A stretch of DNA of 64,000 bases from Chitinophaga sp. 180180018-3 (GTDB lineage Bacteria; Bacteroidota; Bacteroidia; Chitinophagales; Chitinophagaceae). The notes below the pieces were generated by a model. It worked only from the letters and a program-made list of their open reading frames with translations, did no database searches and was not told the origin of the DNA. The position numbers and the translations under genes are program-made. Shown one piece after another: positions 63,496 through 64,000 of the stretch. The stretch spans positions 2,294,001-2,358,000 of the forward strand of contig NZ_CP140772.1 in NCBI RefSeq assembly GCF_037893185.1, given 5' to 3'. The stretch's first letter is position 1. Every line of letters starts with the position of its first letter.

Positions 63496-64000
63496 ATGTC
63501 TGATTATAGTATTGAAACCAGGCAGCTTACCCATTATTTCGGGAGAGATGAAAAAGTATTGGATAACATCTGTTTGCAGGTCCCTAAGGGAGCTGTTTAC
63601 GGATTCCTGGGTCCCAACGGAGCTGGCAAAACCACTACGTTACGACTGCTTCTGGGCCTGTTAAAGAAGCAAACGGGCAGCATAAAGCTGCTGGGCGCCG
63701 ACCTGACTACGCATCGGATTCCCCTGCTGAAAAGAGTGGGAACGCTGATTGAATCCCCATCTGTATACGCTCATCTTACCGCAACGGAAAACCTGGAGCT
63801 GCTCCGCTGTCTGTACGGTTGCCACCGGTCGAGGATCAACACCGTGCTGGAACTGGTGAAGCTCGATGATACCGGTCGCAAGAAAGCAGGCCAGTTTTCA
63901 TTGGGAATGAAACAGCGCCTGGGGATCGCCATCGCCATGCTGCATGACCCCGAATTGCTGGTACTCGATGAGCCTACGAACGGACTGGATCCCGCCGGCA
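63496..64000 (+). CDS. ABC transporter ATP-binding protein, N-terminal part (truncated by window end)
   Basis: The frame starts at ATG 63496 (MSDYSIETRQLTHYFG) and stays open to the end of the window. Walker A GPNGAGKTT (GFLGPNGAGKTTTLRLL), signature FSLGMKQRLGIA and Walker B LLVLDEP followed by TNGLDPAG are all present. The order and length fit a gliding/bacitracin-type ABC exporter ATPase (DUF-type multidrug or antimicrobial peptide exporters). The permease must lie beyond the window. Confidence 0.95.
   Translation, partial: MSDYSIETRQLTHYFGRDEKVLDNICLQVPKGAVYGFLGPNGAGKTTTLRLLLGLLKKQTGSIKLLGADLTTHRIPLLKRVGTLIESPSVYAHLTATENLELLRCLYGCHRSRINTVLELVKLDDTGRKKAGQFSLGMKQRLGIAIAMLHDPELLVLDEPTNGLDPAG

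Noticed and set aside
63428..63664. 78-codon open frame over the ABC gene start
   Set aside because: Out of frame with the ATPase gene starting at 63496, which has Walker A, signature and Walker B motifs.

Overview
The window looks like the chromosome of a Bacteroidota member, most likely Chitinophaga or a close relative. This rests on three SusC/SusD pairs with ECF sigma/FecR partners, LytTR regulator and sensor kinase pairs, a type IX secretion C-terminal domain, TAnnTTTG-type promoter boxes, and many signal-peptide-bearing glycoside hydrolases. Species assignment is inference; no rRNA, tRNA, CRISPR array or insertion sequence was seen.

Layout. (1) 1-11.4 kb: a polysaccharide-utilization locus with a truncated FecR, SusC, SusD, a GH127-like enzyme and a large modular beta-helix glycosidase ending in a T9SS tail. 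(2) 11.4-24 kb, minus strand: an HtrA-like protease, then a SusD/SusC/FecR/ECF sigma locus without enzymes, a small membrane protein, a TPR-like protein with a TonB receptor, and a LytTR/kinase pair. (3) 24.1-32.5 kb: a glycan cluster with GH29 fucosidase, a Tat-type sugar isomerase-like protein, a TIM-barrel/SUMF1 fusion and a double SGNH hydrolase, followed by a second LytTR/kinase pair. (4) 32.5-41 kb: a three-gene reductase/START operon, a frameshifted TPR gene, a GH20 hexosaminidase, a DUF1772 protein, two AraC regulators and a VOC protein.

(5) 41.3-54.5 kb is the unusual part. A plus-strand operon encodes a MauE-type membrane redox protein, a thioredoxin-like lipoprotein, an 893-residue class III lanthipeptide synthetase-like protein (lyase, kinase and cyclase domains) and two paralogous small peptides that share a signal-like leader and four cysteines. 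It converges on a minus-strand operon of SusC, SusD, an orphan DsbD-alpha-like protein and a TlpA-like thioredoxin with a DUF3738-like tail. The divergent ECF sigma/FecR pair probably controls the SusC operon. Much of this block is visibly more AT-rich than its surroundings. I infer a peptide-modification system coupled to periplasmic thiol chemistry and a TonB-dependent transporter.

(6) 54.5-64 kb: a membrane glycosyltransferase-like protein, a GH5-like enzyme, a large thioredoxin protein, an AraC regulator, a MarR-GNAT fusion, a FucP-type sugar permease, a cyclopropane fatty acid synthase and the start of an ABC transporter ATPase gene cut by the window end.

A second recurring pattern is a gene-end module: degenerate 7-base repeats starting at or next to stop codons, often followed by a very long near-perfect hairpin (12.6, 25.6 and 57.1 kb, with related repeats at 28.9 and 39.8 kb).
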